A stretch of DNA of 64,000 bases, from the NCBI GenBank assembly GCA_036785325.1, contig JAXIVH010000001.1, positions 15,061,430 to 15,125,429 of the forward strand, given 5' to 3'. A program made the position numbers and the translations under genes. How positions within the stretch are numbered: the first letter of the stretch is position 1; each line of letters starts with the position of its first letter. Below, one piece after another: positions 1 to 9,351 of the stretch. The notes under the pieces are model-generated. The model had not been told where the DNA came from. It searched no databases and worked only from the letters and a program-made list of their open reading frames with translations. Origin of the DNA: Urophycis tenuis (taxonomy: Eukaryota; Chordata; Actinopteri; Gadiformes; Phycidae).

Positions 1-220
1 TAAGTCTGGTGCATGTTTTCCAAAAGTATTGTTGAAAAACTGACATAATTAAATGATAAACTATCATACTATCATTTTGAGTACTTGATATTGTTACTAT
101 TATAATTGAACAACGCATACCTTTCCCTGGTGTATTATCATTATCTAGTGCAGGCAGTTGAAATGTGGCCTACAACTTCCCGTTTCTCTTTCTGAAGGAG
201 CATTACTTTGATCCGCAAAG

Positions 221-1120
221 TGGAGAAGGGTATCTGTCTTGGAAAATAAAGAATATCCAGAGAAACTGTTCACAGAAAAGGGGTCGATCAAGCCAGTGAT
301 TTTATGGAGGGCAACAGCTGAAAGAAGAGCATCCAACATTTCTGATTACCTTTATGAAGAAGAGTTTAAAGACGCCATTTCTTTCATGAAGCATTTCTCT
401 GAAGAGACTACAATCAAGCAGAAGATGCAAGCTACTTTTCAGTACCGGAGTCATTTGATCGAAGACCCAAACAAATGTGGAGATGTTCTGTTGGAGTTCC
501 CACGTTTCAAAGACATGAAAGGACTTGTAAGTTGTTGAAGCTGAACAATGTTTATCTATAACCTTACTATTTCATACAAGTAAACAGTACTGTTCTGCAG
601 GCAATAGCAAAAAATGTAAAGTGTAATTCTTAAAGAGTAATTCTTAAGTGTTCATTATGTCAAATATTGTGCTCAAGGAAAAAACCTTTGTTTGTTGTGT
701 TGCAAGATTGAACAAGACTTTACTCGGCTGTTTGGCGGTGTGGTATCTGCCAAGGTTTTGGAGAAGTGGCCAACTGTGTTCAAGCACAAGACCATAGCCC
801 AGAGCAAGGGCTTGCATCTGTCACGGGATCTTCAGGAGCTGATTGATGCAGCAGAGAGTGTGGGGAATGATGATGAAGAAAACAACGCAGGTCAGATACT
901 TTAAAACAATTGAAAGATTTTCTCTCAGTTGGAATTGTTGATGAAGTTTGACTAAGCTGCTAATCACATCCATGTGCCTCTTTTTCATATAGCATGGGAT
1001 CATGAACTTGCAGGGATACTTCTCTTATTCCACCTCATTCCAACGGTTGCACAAGGCCGCAAAAGACCCGGGAAGATGTCTGCATCCATGGCAGAGAATC
1101 ATGTTGTCATGTTCTTAAAG
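221..1120 (+). CDS. SAMD3-like protein, internal exons (partial)
   Basis: Three exons read through in frame: about 221-526 (start uncertain), 707-890 and 993-1120. The donors at 527, 891 and 1121 and the acceptors at 705-706 and 991-992 are canonical, and the phases (0, 1, 0) join without a stop. The product contains FPRFKDMKGL, IEQDFTRLFGG, LEKWPTVF and a hydrophobic GILLLFHLIP stretch, the pattern I recognise from the teleost-expanded family annotated as sterile alpha motif domain-containing protein 3-like. No SAM domain is in this part and the molecular function of the family is unknown to me. The reading frame opens after a TGA at 209-211. An alternative frame from 198 to about 300 (acceptor AG at 196-197) also looks coding and ends in a stop, so the exon's 5' end may itself be frameshifted. 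The rest of the gene lies left of the window; the final exon is at 5510. Confidence 0.6.
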
Positions 1121-1919
1121 GTTGGTGGATGATTCTTGTCGCCATCAGTTATGCATATGTGCCACCTTTTAGATTAAACCCACGTTAAAGTGTTGCCTTC
1201 TGTTGCGTTGTTTCTTTCTTGCATTCAAACAATGAAATTTAACAAAATCGGTGTTGGTCAAAATATTTTCTCTACTTGCCTACCAGTGCATGGTGCTTGT
1301 ATCGAGATGTTCTCAAAGTAATTGACGGCTCATACTTTTTCTAATTTAAGCTAAACGCAAGTAAACACTGTTTACCCACTTCTCAAATTTCAGAAATAGA
1401 GTTAGAGTTTATGCACAAAATGCAACTTTTAACATTCTGAAATCACACTGTAGGAGCCATTCCCTCAGTTTATTTATTTAGCAATTTCTTAATGCCTGCA
1501 TTTGTATTTTGTAAGACTATGCCCCTACAGGCGAAAGATGTTTATAAATTGGGAGGCTACCTGGAGAAGGGGGCGTGGCTGACTGAGAGCGCAGAGTCTT
1601 TGACCTTGCTTCGCACCTGTTTGCTGTGATTCACACTGTTTAAACATTGTGCTTATTAAGTTAATTTACCCTTTATTTTCAATGGCTAAAGGAGCCTTAT
1701 TGCGTTTGTATTTTGGAAAACTTTAAGAAACTAAAAGCAAAACATCAACTTCAAATCGTGTCTGTCTTTCTGGATTCCTGGATTTCATTTTGGTCATTCA
1801 ACAAACACAAGCGTCAAAGAGTTGTCAGTCACCACCAAAAAAGGGACAAAACAAATTGACTTTTAAAACAGGATAATTTGTCAATACACACACTACATTA
1901 TCAAGATTTACACTTTTAT
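1121..1919. other. Intron sequence, nothing recognised
   Basis: This stretch lies between the donor at 1121 and the L2 element. It is AT-rich and has no ORF of note. A block near 1510-1680 with tighter composition could be an old repeat, but I cannot name it. Confidence 0.4.
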
Positions 1920-4900
1920 CCAGATTTACAGATTTATGTGTACGTTCCATTCCATGCGCCGTTCCATTGCACCGTTCCAGTACTGGCGCTGCCTAACTAG
2001 CATCCCGGCTATTCAGCGGCTAGCGAGGCTAGGTGGCGTCCGTCCTTGGTTGGCATGGCGTTCAGGTCTGCAGTCTCTCCTGGACTTAACATCCCCATCA
2101 TAAAAGAACTCAGAATCTTGCGTCGCACCCGTTATGCCCACCGGAGTAAACGCAGAAACTTTGTTTACCACCAGCAGCCTGAGCAGTGCATTCCTTCTAT
2201 CTGGACGCCTGTCGCACAACTGACACGTCATCAGAGCACTGCCACCAAGAGGCTATTCCTTGGAAAACGTGGAGTGGATTACAGCCTACTCCGGCCCCTA
2301 CAGAGACACTCCGCTACCACCAACCCAGCAACCCCTGCTAAATTTGAACTTTTTAATGCACAGTCCCTAAATAAAAAGGCATCTTTTATTCATGACCGTA
2401 TCATCAACGAGGAGATACACTTTATGTGCCTAGTTGAAACCTGGCAACAACCAGATGTTTATACTGGTCTTAATGAAGCATGTCCCCCTGGCTACACCTA
2501 CCTCAGCAAGGCCCGCACCACTGGCCGCGGTGGTGGCCTTGCCGTTGTGCACCGGGTAGACTTTCAGTTGTCCCCCCGGCCCCTGCCGGTCCACTCCTTA
2601 TTTGAATGTCTTGCATTCAAATGCAAACCGCCACTTTCCACTACAATCCTCCTGATCTACCGGCCCCCCAAACCAAACCCGGCCTTCATCCCCGAGATAC
2701 ATGACCTCCTCACTACACTCTACACAACCCCAGGGAATATCATCATACTCGGTGATTTTAATATCCATGTTAACAACCCCTCTTCCTACTCTGTAGCTAA
2801 ATTCACTTATCTTCTGGACAGTCTCAACCTCACCCAACACGTCAGTGTCCCAACACACTCCAGAGGCCACACTCTTGATCTGTTGATCACCAACTCCACC
2901 TCCATCAGCAATCTCTCAGTGCACGATCTGGGCGTGTCTGACCATAAAGCCATTTCAATGGAACTACCCACCCTGTCCCCCCTCAGTAAGCCCAGCAGAC
3001 AAATCAGATTCAGGAACCTTAAAAACATCAACCCTGTCACCCTGACTGCTGACCTCCGCCATCTCTCCACTGCCAACCCCCCTTCAGTCACTGAATCTGT
3101 GGATCTCTACAATTCATCACTCAGCACCCTCCTGGACCGCCATGCCCCAGTGAAGCCCAGAACCGTCACATTCACATGCTCTGCCCCCTGGTACACCAGT
3201 GAGCTACAGCTACAGAAGAGAACAGGGCGTGTCCTTGAACGCCGTTTCAAGGACTCAGAACTTGCTGTTCACAAGCTAGCCTACCGGGAACATCAGAAGA
3301 ACTACAGCAAGTCCCTCAGTGACACACGGTCCCGGTTCTACTCCCACATAATCAATAACAGCCCTGGGAACTCCAAGCAACTTTTTTCAACCATAAATCA
3401 TCTCCTCAAACCTCAGACCCCTCTACACTCAGATAACACGCAGGAGCGGTGCAACAGCTTCCTCTCCTTCTTTAAAACCAAAGTTGAAAACATCCGCTCC
3501 CTTCTCTCCAGCCCCCCCGCGCCCCCTGCCTCCCCGCCCCCCCTTTTTTCCAGCTCCCCTGCTCTTCCTGCTCCCCCGTCCCCTCTTCTTCCCAGCCCCT
3601 CTGCCCCCCCAGTCACATCTACTCAGCTCCTCAGCTGTTTCACGGACATCACTCAGCACAAGACTGAAAACATCTTAAGGAAGATGAAGCCCTCCACCTG
3701 TGACCTGGACCCATTTCCCTCAGCCCTGATAAAAAGTCACTCCTCTGCAATAAGTCCCATGATCACCAAAATCATCAATCAGTCCCTCCGGTCCGGCCAT
3801 GTCCCCACATCTCTGAAAACTGCTGTCATCAAGCCCCTTCTCAAAAAGCCCAGCCTTGACCCCGAAGCACCCGCAAACTACCGCCCCATCTCCAACCTCC
3901 CTTTCCTGTCAAAGGTGTTGGAAAAGGTAGTTTCTGCCCAACTCAACGACCATCTCACAACAAACAGTCTTTTTGAGAAGTTCCAGTCTGGTTTCCACTC
4001 TGGCCACAGTACAGAAACTGCCCTGGTCAGGGTCACCAATGACCGGCTGATGACGGCTGATGCTGGCTCTCCATCACTTCTCATCCTTCTAGACCTCACC
4101 ACAGCATTTGACACCGTTGACCACCACATCCTTCTACACCGCCTCCACTCTTCCATTGGACTCTCTGACACTACCCTGGCCTGGTTCACATCATATCTCA
4201 CGGACAGAACAGAGTATGTATCCCTGGGTGGGGCCAAATCGGACTCTGTCACATGTGGTGTCCCCCAAGGATCAGTCCTTGGCCCCACCCTCTTCACGCT
4301 GTACATGCTACCCCTTGGTCGTGTCATCAGCCGGCATGGAATATCTTTCCACTGCTACGCTGATGACACCCAACTGTATATCAAAACTAATCCAACCCCC
4401 TCTGCAGCCCTTTCCACACTTTCCACCTGCCTGGAGGAGATAAAGGCGTGGATGACGGCTAACTTCTTGCAACTCAACAGCTCAAAAACGGAAGCCATTC
4501 TTGTTGGCACTCGATCCTCCACTATCACCAGCATCACCTTCTCCGGCCACGACATCCACCTCTCATCCTCAGTCACAAACCTCGGTGTCAGAATGGACCC
4601 TCACCTGACTTTTGAGAGCCATATTAAACATCTTTGCAAAACCTCCTTCTTCCGCCTCAGGAACATTGCAAAACTCCGCCCCATACTCACTCTCTCCGAT
4701 GCCGAAAAACTTGTCCACGCCTTTATCTCCTCCAGGCTGGACTACTGCAACGCACTCCTCATCGGGATCCCCAGCAAGAACATCCAGCAGCTGCAGTACA
4801 TTCAGAACTGTGCTGCCAGAATCCTGATCGGGGTGCGGAAGTACCACCACATCACACCCATCCTCAAATCCCTCCACTGGCTTCCTGTCCGGTACAGAAT

Positions 4901-5290
4901 TGATTTCAAAGTTTCCCTTCTGTCCCACCAGTGCCTCCATGGCACTGCGCCCCTACTCAAACAACTCATCACCCCTCATTCCTCCTCACGCCATCTCCGC
5001 TCTGGACAAGCCAACCTCCTCCACACTCCGAGGACAAGGCTCCAAACCATGGGCGACCGCGCCTTCTGTTCAGTTGCACCCAGTCTGTGGAATGCACTCC
5101 CTGACCATCTAAGGGCTCCACAGACTGTGGACTCTTTTAAAAAAGGCCTTAAAACGCATCTTTTTAGAAAGGCCTTTGGATAAACTGCTATTTTAATGTT
5201 TACTCTACTAGTTTTAAAGTCTTTAATGTTGTTTTATCCTGTAGCACTTTGAGGTCATTTAATTGATGTAAAGTGCGTTATAAATAAAAT

Positions 5291-5350
<60 letters not shown>
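1920..5350 (+). mobile_element. L2-clade LINE, near full length
   Basis: A non-LTR retrotransposon inserted in the last intron of the SAMD3-like gene, in the same orientation. It has a short CpG-bearing 5' leader, one long ORF, a 3' UTR with the L2-like end GTAAAGTGCGTTATAAATAAA, and an (ATT)n tail of about 58 bp at 5292-5350. The 5' boundary is approximate and I could not find a clear target site duplication. A second copy of the family is at 32040-34895 on the minus strand. Confidence 0.85.
2055..5183 (+). CDS. L2 LINE endonuclease/reverse transcriptase ORF (intact, 1042 aa)
   Basis: The ORF is open from ATG 2055 to the stop ending at 5183. An N-terminal segment precedes an apurinic/apyrimidinic-type endonuclease (roughly residues 95-300) with LVETW, YRPPK, GDFN at residue 233, TLDLL and SDH at 295. 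A proline-rich linker lies near 475-515. The reverse transcriptase (about 560-830) has FDTVDH, GVPQGSVLGP at 735 and the catalytic YADD at 768-771. The C terminus carries LDYCNALL and the HWLPVRYRI block typical of L2. No separate ORF1 or zinc knuckle is seen. The protein would nick target DNA and prime cDNA synthesis there. The ATG is preceded in frame by GTT GGC with no stop until further upstream. One oddity is FHSGHSTETAL where relatives usually have Arg. The open frame suggests a recent insertion. Confidence 0.88.
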   Translation: MAFRSAVSPGLNIPIIKELRILRRTRYAHRSKRRNFVYHQQPEQCIPSIWTPVAQLTRHQSTATKRLFLGKRGVDYSLLRPLQRHSATTNPATPAKFELFNAQSLNKKASFIHDRIINEEIHFMCLVETWQQPDVYTGLNEACPPGYTYLSKARTTGRGGGLAVVHRVDFQLSPRPLPVHSLFECLAFKCKPPLSTTILLIYRPPKPNPAFIPEIHDLLTTLYTTPGNIIILGDFNIHVNNPSSYSVAKFTYLLDSLNLTQHVSVPTHSRGHTLDLLITNSTSISNLSVHDLGVSDHKAISMELPTLSPLSKPSRQIRFRNLKNINPVTLTADLRHLSTANPPSVTESVDLYNSSLSTLLDRHAPVKPRTVTFTCSAPWYTSELQLQKRTGRVLERRFKDSELAVHKLAYREHQKNYSKSLSDTRSRFYSHIINNSPGNSKQLFSTINHLLKPQTPLHSDNTQERCNSFLSFFKTKVENIRSLLSSPPAPPASPPPLFSSSPALPAPPSPLLPSPSAPPVTSTQLLSCFTDITQHKTENILRKMKPSTCDLDPFPSALIKSHSSAISPMITKIINQSLRSGHVPTSLKTAVIKPLLKKPSLDPEAPANYRPISNLPFLSKVLEKVVSAQLNDHLTTNSLFEKFQSGFHSGHSTETALVRVTNDRLMTADAGSPSLLILLDLTTAFDTVDHHILLHRLHSSIGLSDTTLAWFTSYLTDRTEYVSLGGAKSDSVTCGVPQGSVLGPTLFTLYMLPLGRVISRHGISFHCYADDTQLYIKTNPTPSAALSTLSTCLEEIKAWMTANFLQLNSSKTEAILVGTRSSTITSITFSGHDIHLSSSVTNLGVRMDPHLTFESHIKHLCKTSFFRLRNIAKLRPILTLSDAEKLVHAFISSRLDYCNALLIGIPSKNIQQLQYIQNCAARILIGVRKYHHITPILKSLHWLPVRYRIDFKVSLLSHQCLHGTAPLLKQLITPHSSSRHLRSGQANLLHTPRTRLQTMGDRAFCSVAPSLWNALPDHLRAPQTVDSFKKGLKTHLFRKAFG

Positions 5351-5351
<1 letters not shown>

Positions 5352-5509
5352 GTAGGCTACACTCAACACTCTTGAACCATAGTATTGATATTGTCATACA
5401 AACATTGGATAATAACCTCCACCGTCAATGGAACATGTTCTGAATGTCTTTTTCATCATCAGATATGACACTTTAAGCCCTTCATTAACGTGAAACAATT
5501 CATTCACAG

Positions 5510-5826
5510 ACTGGAAACAGTGTACAAGAACATCTGGATGCCATACAGGAGAGCAAGCAGCCATACCTCCTTGCAGCTGGACCCAAGAAGAACACCATCC
5601 ATGCATACCACATTGTTCTCGACAAGTACGCCATCCCATGCATGTCAGCCAGTGCAGTTGGCGCCTTTGATGAACTGTTCAAGAGTCATTTTGTGTTTGG
5701 TACGTCCTACAACAAGTACTTCACAATATGTACACCTTTATCCAAACAACAATCTACGAAATAGACGTAGGCCAGGTAAAGGAAACACCTAGGGTAGCAG
5801 AACCAAGAGCAAGGTTACTCAATTGA
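5510..5826 (+). pseudogene. SAMD3-like terminal exon with 1-nt frameshift
   Basis: After an acceptor AG at 5508-5509 the frame starts at phase 0, matching the donor at 1121. It encodes SVQEHLDAIQ, KQPYLLAAGP and FDELFKSHFVFG, typical of the C-terminal end of SAMD3-like proteins. The frame then meets a stop at 5764-5766 in residues unlike the family. A second frame starting near 5728 encodes MYTFIQTTIYEIDVGQVKE and ends at TGA 5824-5826, which is the expected family C terminus. Loss of one base near 5716-5720 explains both. Either the gene is recently broken or the base is a sequencing error. The 4.4-kb intron before it holds the L2 LINE. Confidence 0.6.
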
Positions 5827-6620
5827 GGAACAATAAAAACTAGAAAACGCAATTCCATGGATTATGGAATTACCATGGCATGACAATGTAAAAGGGCTGC
5901 AGTGTAATCCCTCACTTGAGTCATAATTTATGGATAAAGTATCTGCTAAGAGCCATAATAATATTCCAATTAAATTCAGTTGCTAACAGTGTGTGTACTA
6001 GCATTAGGAAATATCAACAGTTTTACACAATAAAAACGTATGGTTGGCCAAGGTAGACAGTACTTTGGCCAAAAATACGGGCAACCGTTCAGTAGAACTA
6101 GCGACTATTAAGCACTTCTGATAGTGTTAGCTGCTAGTTGAACCAGCTTCTAACACCAATGATATGTCAATACTTCACTAGTTAGTACATTTGATTTGCA
6201 CTCTCATACAAAGACATTAACGAACATTTGACGACAAAGTCAAGTAGCTCAACCAATACCGAAAAATGGAAAACTTACCTTGCTTGTAATTTGTATGAAA
6301 TGCCAGTTTGATGAGCGAATCAATTAATTCAACAGACGATAGCCTAGACCGGGTTCACACAGTGACAGCTGTAATCTAGTTCGAGCCTAGTTCTAGCGTG
6401 TGTCAATCGTTGTCAGCTGGAAAGTTGATTAGCGGAGTCATGATAACAATGGGGTCAATAGGCTCAATGTTATTTCAATGGAGAGTTTCTTGACTTTAAA
6501 ACGCTTATAGCTTGAAAAGTATAAAGTTTTCAGATCTGAAAAATACATAGCCGACCTACACGTAACGAGACGTTTGCAATGACGTCTCGTATGACCGATA
6601 TGATCCAGTTGGAAGCGCTG
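5827..6620. other. Intergenic, nothing recognised
   Basis: AT-rich sequence between the SAMD3-like terminal exon and the next gene's TATA box. I see no ORF, RNA gene or recognisable repeat. Confidence 0.4.
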
Positions 6621-6627
6621 TATAAAA
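6621..6627 (+). promoter_or_regulatory. Candidate TATA box
   Basis: TATAAAA lies 74 bp upstream of the ATG at 6701 of the C2H2-type exon. Spacing suits a core promoter with a short 5' UTR. This is motif recognition only. Confidence 0.35.
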
Positions 6628-6700
6628 TTTCGGTTTTGGTGGCAAGAATAAAATTGGAGTGCGATAACAGTATGCCTGTCATGACGTAAGACGTCATGCC

Positions 6701-7360
6701 ATGCATAAAAACATGTTGTGCTATGTTTGTGACGCTACTTTTGACAACTCAAATCTCCTGATTAGGTACCTTAAATTGGCCCATGGTTTGTGCTCTGACA
6801 GAAATGTACATCTTCGTTGTGGTCAATCAGATTGTATCGTTGAATTTGGGTCTTTTTCAGGGTACAGAAAACATTTAAACAGAGTACACGGTGAAATTCC
6901 AAATAATGTGCAGACAGTTGTTTGTGCTGTTAGTAGTCCGCAATATTCTGATGATGATGATCAGCCAACTGATTTGGCTACATGCCCTAGTACAAGTTCC
7001 TGTGACTTACCAATTACAAACCAGTCAGCTTTGGATTTATGTGGGTCTGCTGTAGCTCAGTTACAGACGGCAGGTGTGGGTCAATGTGTGGTAAATTCAT
7101 TTGTCAATACAATGGAAGAAGCAGTCCATGAAATTCAAGCGCAAGTAATGGAGGTTGCTTTTAAATGTCTTTCTTCTCAAAATACAGAAACTGTTTCAAA
7201 GCTTAAACAATCCTTTGATGAAATTGAAAACCCTTTCTCTTCACTTAATTCAGTTTCCAAAAGAGATTTGTACTTTAGAAAGAAATGGAGTATTGTTGAC
7301 CCTGTGGATAAAGTGCTAGGTACCAGGTTTGAAAATAGGAGTACAGGGAAATATGATCAG
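6701..7360 (+). CDS. First exon of a C2H2-type teleost-expanded gene (truncated)
   Basis: ATG 6701 opens 220 codons ending at a clean donor (CAG|GTATGT at 7361). The N terminus has two C2H2-like fingers: CYVCDATF...H and CGQSDCIVEF...YRKHLNRVH. An acidic, Ser-rich linker follows, then a segment with NPFSSLNS, YFRKKWSIVDPVDKVLG and GKYDQ. This resembles the first exon of a large uncharacterised fish family in which C2H2 fingers precede a region running into FQYVP. I find no following exon; unclassified repeats start within 200 bp, so the gene looks truncated. It is probably related to, or part of the same expanded cluster as, the SAMD3-like gene 0.9 kb upstream (inference). Function unknown. 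Confidence 0.55.
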
Positions 7361-8320
7361 GTATGTCCCCATTTTAGAAACACTAAGGTCTATTTTCTGT
7401 AATCCACATGTGTTCTCTCTACTGAAAGGTGAAAGGTGATAACCTTGGCTTAAACTGTATATTTGGACTGGTTGAATCGTTTATTTGCACCTATTGCTGC
7501 CATTTCTGCCTTGTAGACAAAAAGGAATTCCAAAGAGCGTTTTATGATGATGGGCTCTAATTTCGTGACAGGCGCAGGCGAAGCGCAGGGTGTCGCAGCC
7601 CGCGCAGTGGTAATTTCGACCGGCGCAACACCGCGCGCAGCATATTTGGCAATTTGGTAGACCGGTCTGCGCTGAGATGGGTGTGGCCACGCAGCAGGGG
7701 GAGGTGTCGACAGATTCAGCTTGGCGGAGTGACAATTTCGTGCCAAAAACCTGCGCCGAAGGTGCGCTGAAAGCCCGCCAGCTCCAACCTGGTCTACTCT
7801 CGGCGCAAGGCGAAGCTCAGCCGGTCTAGTGGTAATTTGGTAGACCGGTGCACAGTGCGCACACGTCACCAAAACCTCACGGGCAGGTTTCCAGAATGTC
7901 AGGCACATTTCAATGCAATAAATAATCACAACAACCACAATTTAATGCAACTATCTGAATCTGCACATAAATTGATATCTATATTGATTGTCCCACATGT
8001 CCTCGCATCTGACGGCAGATCAAAGACGTTTCTCACGCATAATGGGAACTCAACCTGACTTAATCAACACAGCTGAAAGTGGGATGCAAACTAACGACTT
8101 CACATCTCTAAGCCAACGACAAACAGCCTCGAAAATCAGATAGTGAGTATATATTCGGCTTCTCTCATCTCAAAAGAGAAACACAAAGAAAAGAAAAAAA
8201 AAGAGACTCGCCAAAGAGAAGAAAAAAAGAGAGACACACGCCGAAGAAATGTAAGTCATGTTGGGTGTCTTAAGGATTTAGCTGTGATGGCCCATATTTT
8301 CTTTGTTTTAATTTTCAACG
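7361..8320. repeat. Unclassified CpG-rich block and flank
   Basis: The region from about 7560 to 7870 is sharply GC- and CpG-rich (repeated GCGCAG, CGCGC, GACCGG) against AT-rich neighbours. The string GGTAGACCGGT occurs near 7657 and 7842. Such islands are typical of non-autonomous DNA transposons, but I found no convincing terminal inverted repeats. The 162-aa minus-strand ORF across it has no recognisable domain and reads like GC-rich noise. 8150-8260 is A/G-rich. Confidence 0.3.
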
Positions 8321-8394
8321 TGATCTACAAAGATGGAGTACATTATTGCAGCAGCATCTCACGGAGTTCGTGCTGCACTCTCCTCTGCTCCTCT

Positions 8395-8600
8395 CTGACC
8401 TGAAAGCCTTCTTCTTGTTCAAGAGTGCCTTCAGGTCACTGGTAATCCACGGCTTGTTGTTGGAGAAGCAGTGAACGGTCCGGGCTGGCATGGTGGTGTC
8501 CTCGCAGAATCTTATGTAGTCTGTTATGCAGTCGGTCATGTTATCGATATCCGCCCCATGTGGCTCACAGAGAACAACCCAGTCTCCTGTGTCCACTACC
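8395..8600 (-). mobile_element. Fragment of a jockey/Rex1-like LINE
   Basis: On the minus strand this encodes MTDCITDYIRFCEDT, CFSNNKPWIT and LKALLNKKKAFRS. These match the linker between endonuclease and reverse transcriptase of the LINE at 37695-40949 (there CVTDYIKFCEES and PNSKPWINRDIK). Both ends are lost. It lies just left of the tail of a duplicated receptor unit. Confidence 0.65.
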
Positions 8601-8739
8601 TCCTGGTGTGCACAGGTTGCCTTCTCACAAGTGGGACATGTTGAATACTTTAAAAACAAATGCAAAAGACTGAAAACAAAAAATAAACAAAAGATAAAAA
8701 CACGAGGGGAGCTGCAGCTACAAGCTGCCGCCTGAGGTA

Positions 8740-9022
8740 GCGCCAGATACACACCACCGAGTGACAGGATAGCTAAACCGAAGAGCAACGTTACAAGCCG
8801 TAACAGCTCTGCGAGCTGAGCCTCGAAGCTAAACTGCAGAAGGAGCCCTGACTCCGACACCAAGTGGTTGAGGGAGCTGGTGGTCACGTCTAGCATGTAA
8901 ATGCCAGAAAACTGTTTTTTGGTCCATTGACGTTTTCAGTTGAAGGATTTACACAGGACAATCCATAAGGCGAGGCCTAGACGGCGTGGCCTACATGAAA
9001 TAGAACAATGTGCCGTTCTGAG
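8740..9022. repeat. Tail of a duplicated receptor-locus unit (copy Z)
   Basis: This sequence (ACCGAGTGACAGGATAGC ... GCGAGGCCTAG) recurs at 46105-46370, the end of unit B, and with more divergence at 37378-37610, the end of unit D. It therefore marks the right end of an older unit whose receptor gene is gone. Unit A starts just to its right, separated by a SINE. Confidence 0.6.
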
Positions 9023-9032
9023 AGAAGAGGAA

Positions 9033-9293
9033 GAATTACTCTTTTGATCCCATGAGGGAAATTTGGTCTCTGCATTTAACTCAATCATGAATTAGTGGAA
9101 ATACACTCAGCACACAGTGAGGTGAAGCACACTAATCCCGAGGCAGTGAGCTGCCAACAGCGGCGCTCGGGGAGCAGTGAGGGGTTAGGTGCCTTGCTCA
9201 CAGGCACTTCAGCCGTTCCTACTGGTCGGGGTTCGAACTGGCACCCCTCCGGTTACAAGTCCGAAGCCCTACCCAGTAGGCCGCGGCTGCCCC
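9033..9293 (-). mobile_element. tRNA-derived SINE
   Basis: Read on the minus strand it starts GGGGCAGCCG, has an A-box-like GGCCTACTGG, and a B box AGTTCGAACCCC (9228-9239 on the plus strand). A body with CAAGGCACCTAACCCC follows, and a tail with GAGACCAAATTTCCCTCATG. This is the layout of a widespread fish tRNA SINE transcribed by RNA polymerase III and mobilised by a partner LINE. It sits on the junction of units Z and A and has replaced the first bases of unit A's head. Confidence 0.75.
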
Positions 9294-9351
9294 AAACACC
9301 TACAGGATGCTACTGTGGTTTCCTGTGTACTTCTCGTCAGTTTATTGTTAG

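Noticed and set aside
7450..7938. 162-aa minus-strand ORF
   Set aside because: GC-rich sequence with no recognisable domain; open frames are expected by chance in such composition.
8315..8896. 193-aa minus-strand ORF as one gene
   Set aside because: It is a chance fusion of a receptor-unit tail with a LINE linker fragment.
9033..9293. tRNA gene on the minus strand
   Set aside because: A- and B-box sequences are present, but the body and tail continue as a SINE and no cloverleaf with an acceptor stem is formed.
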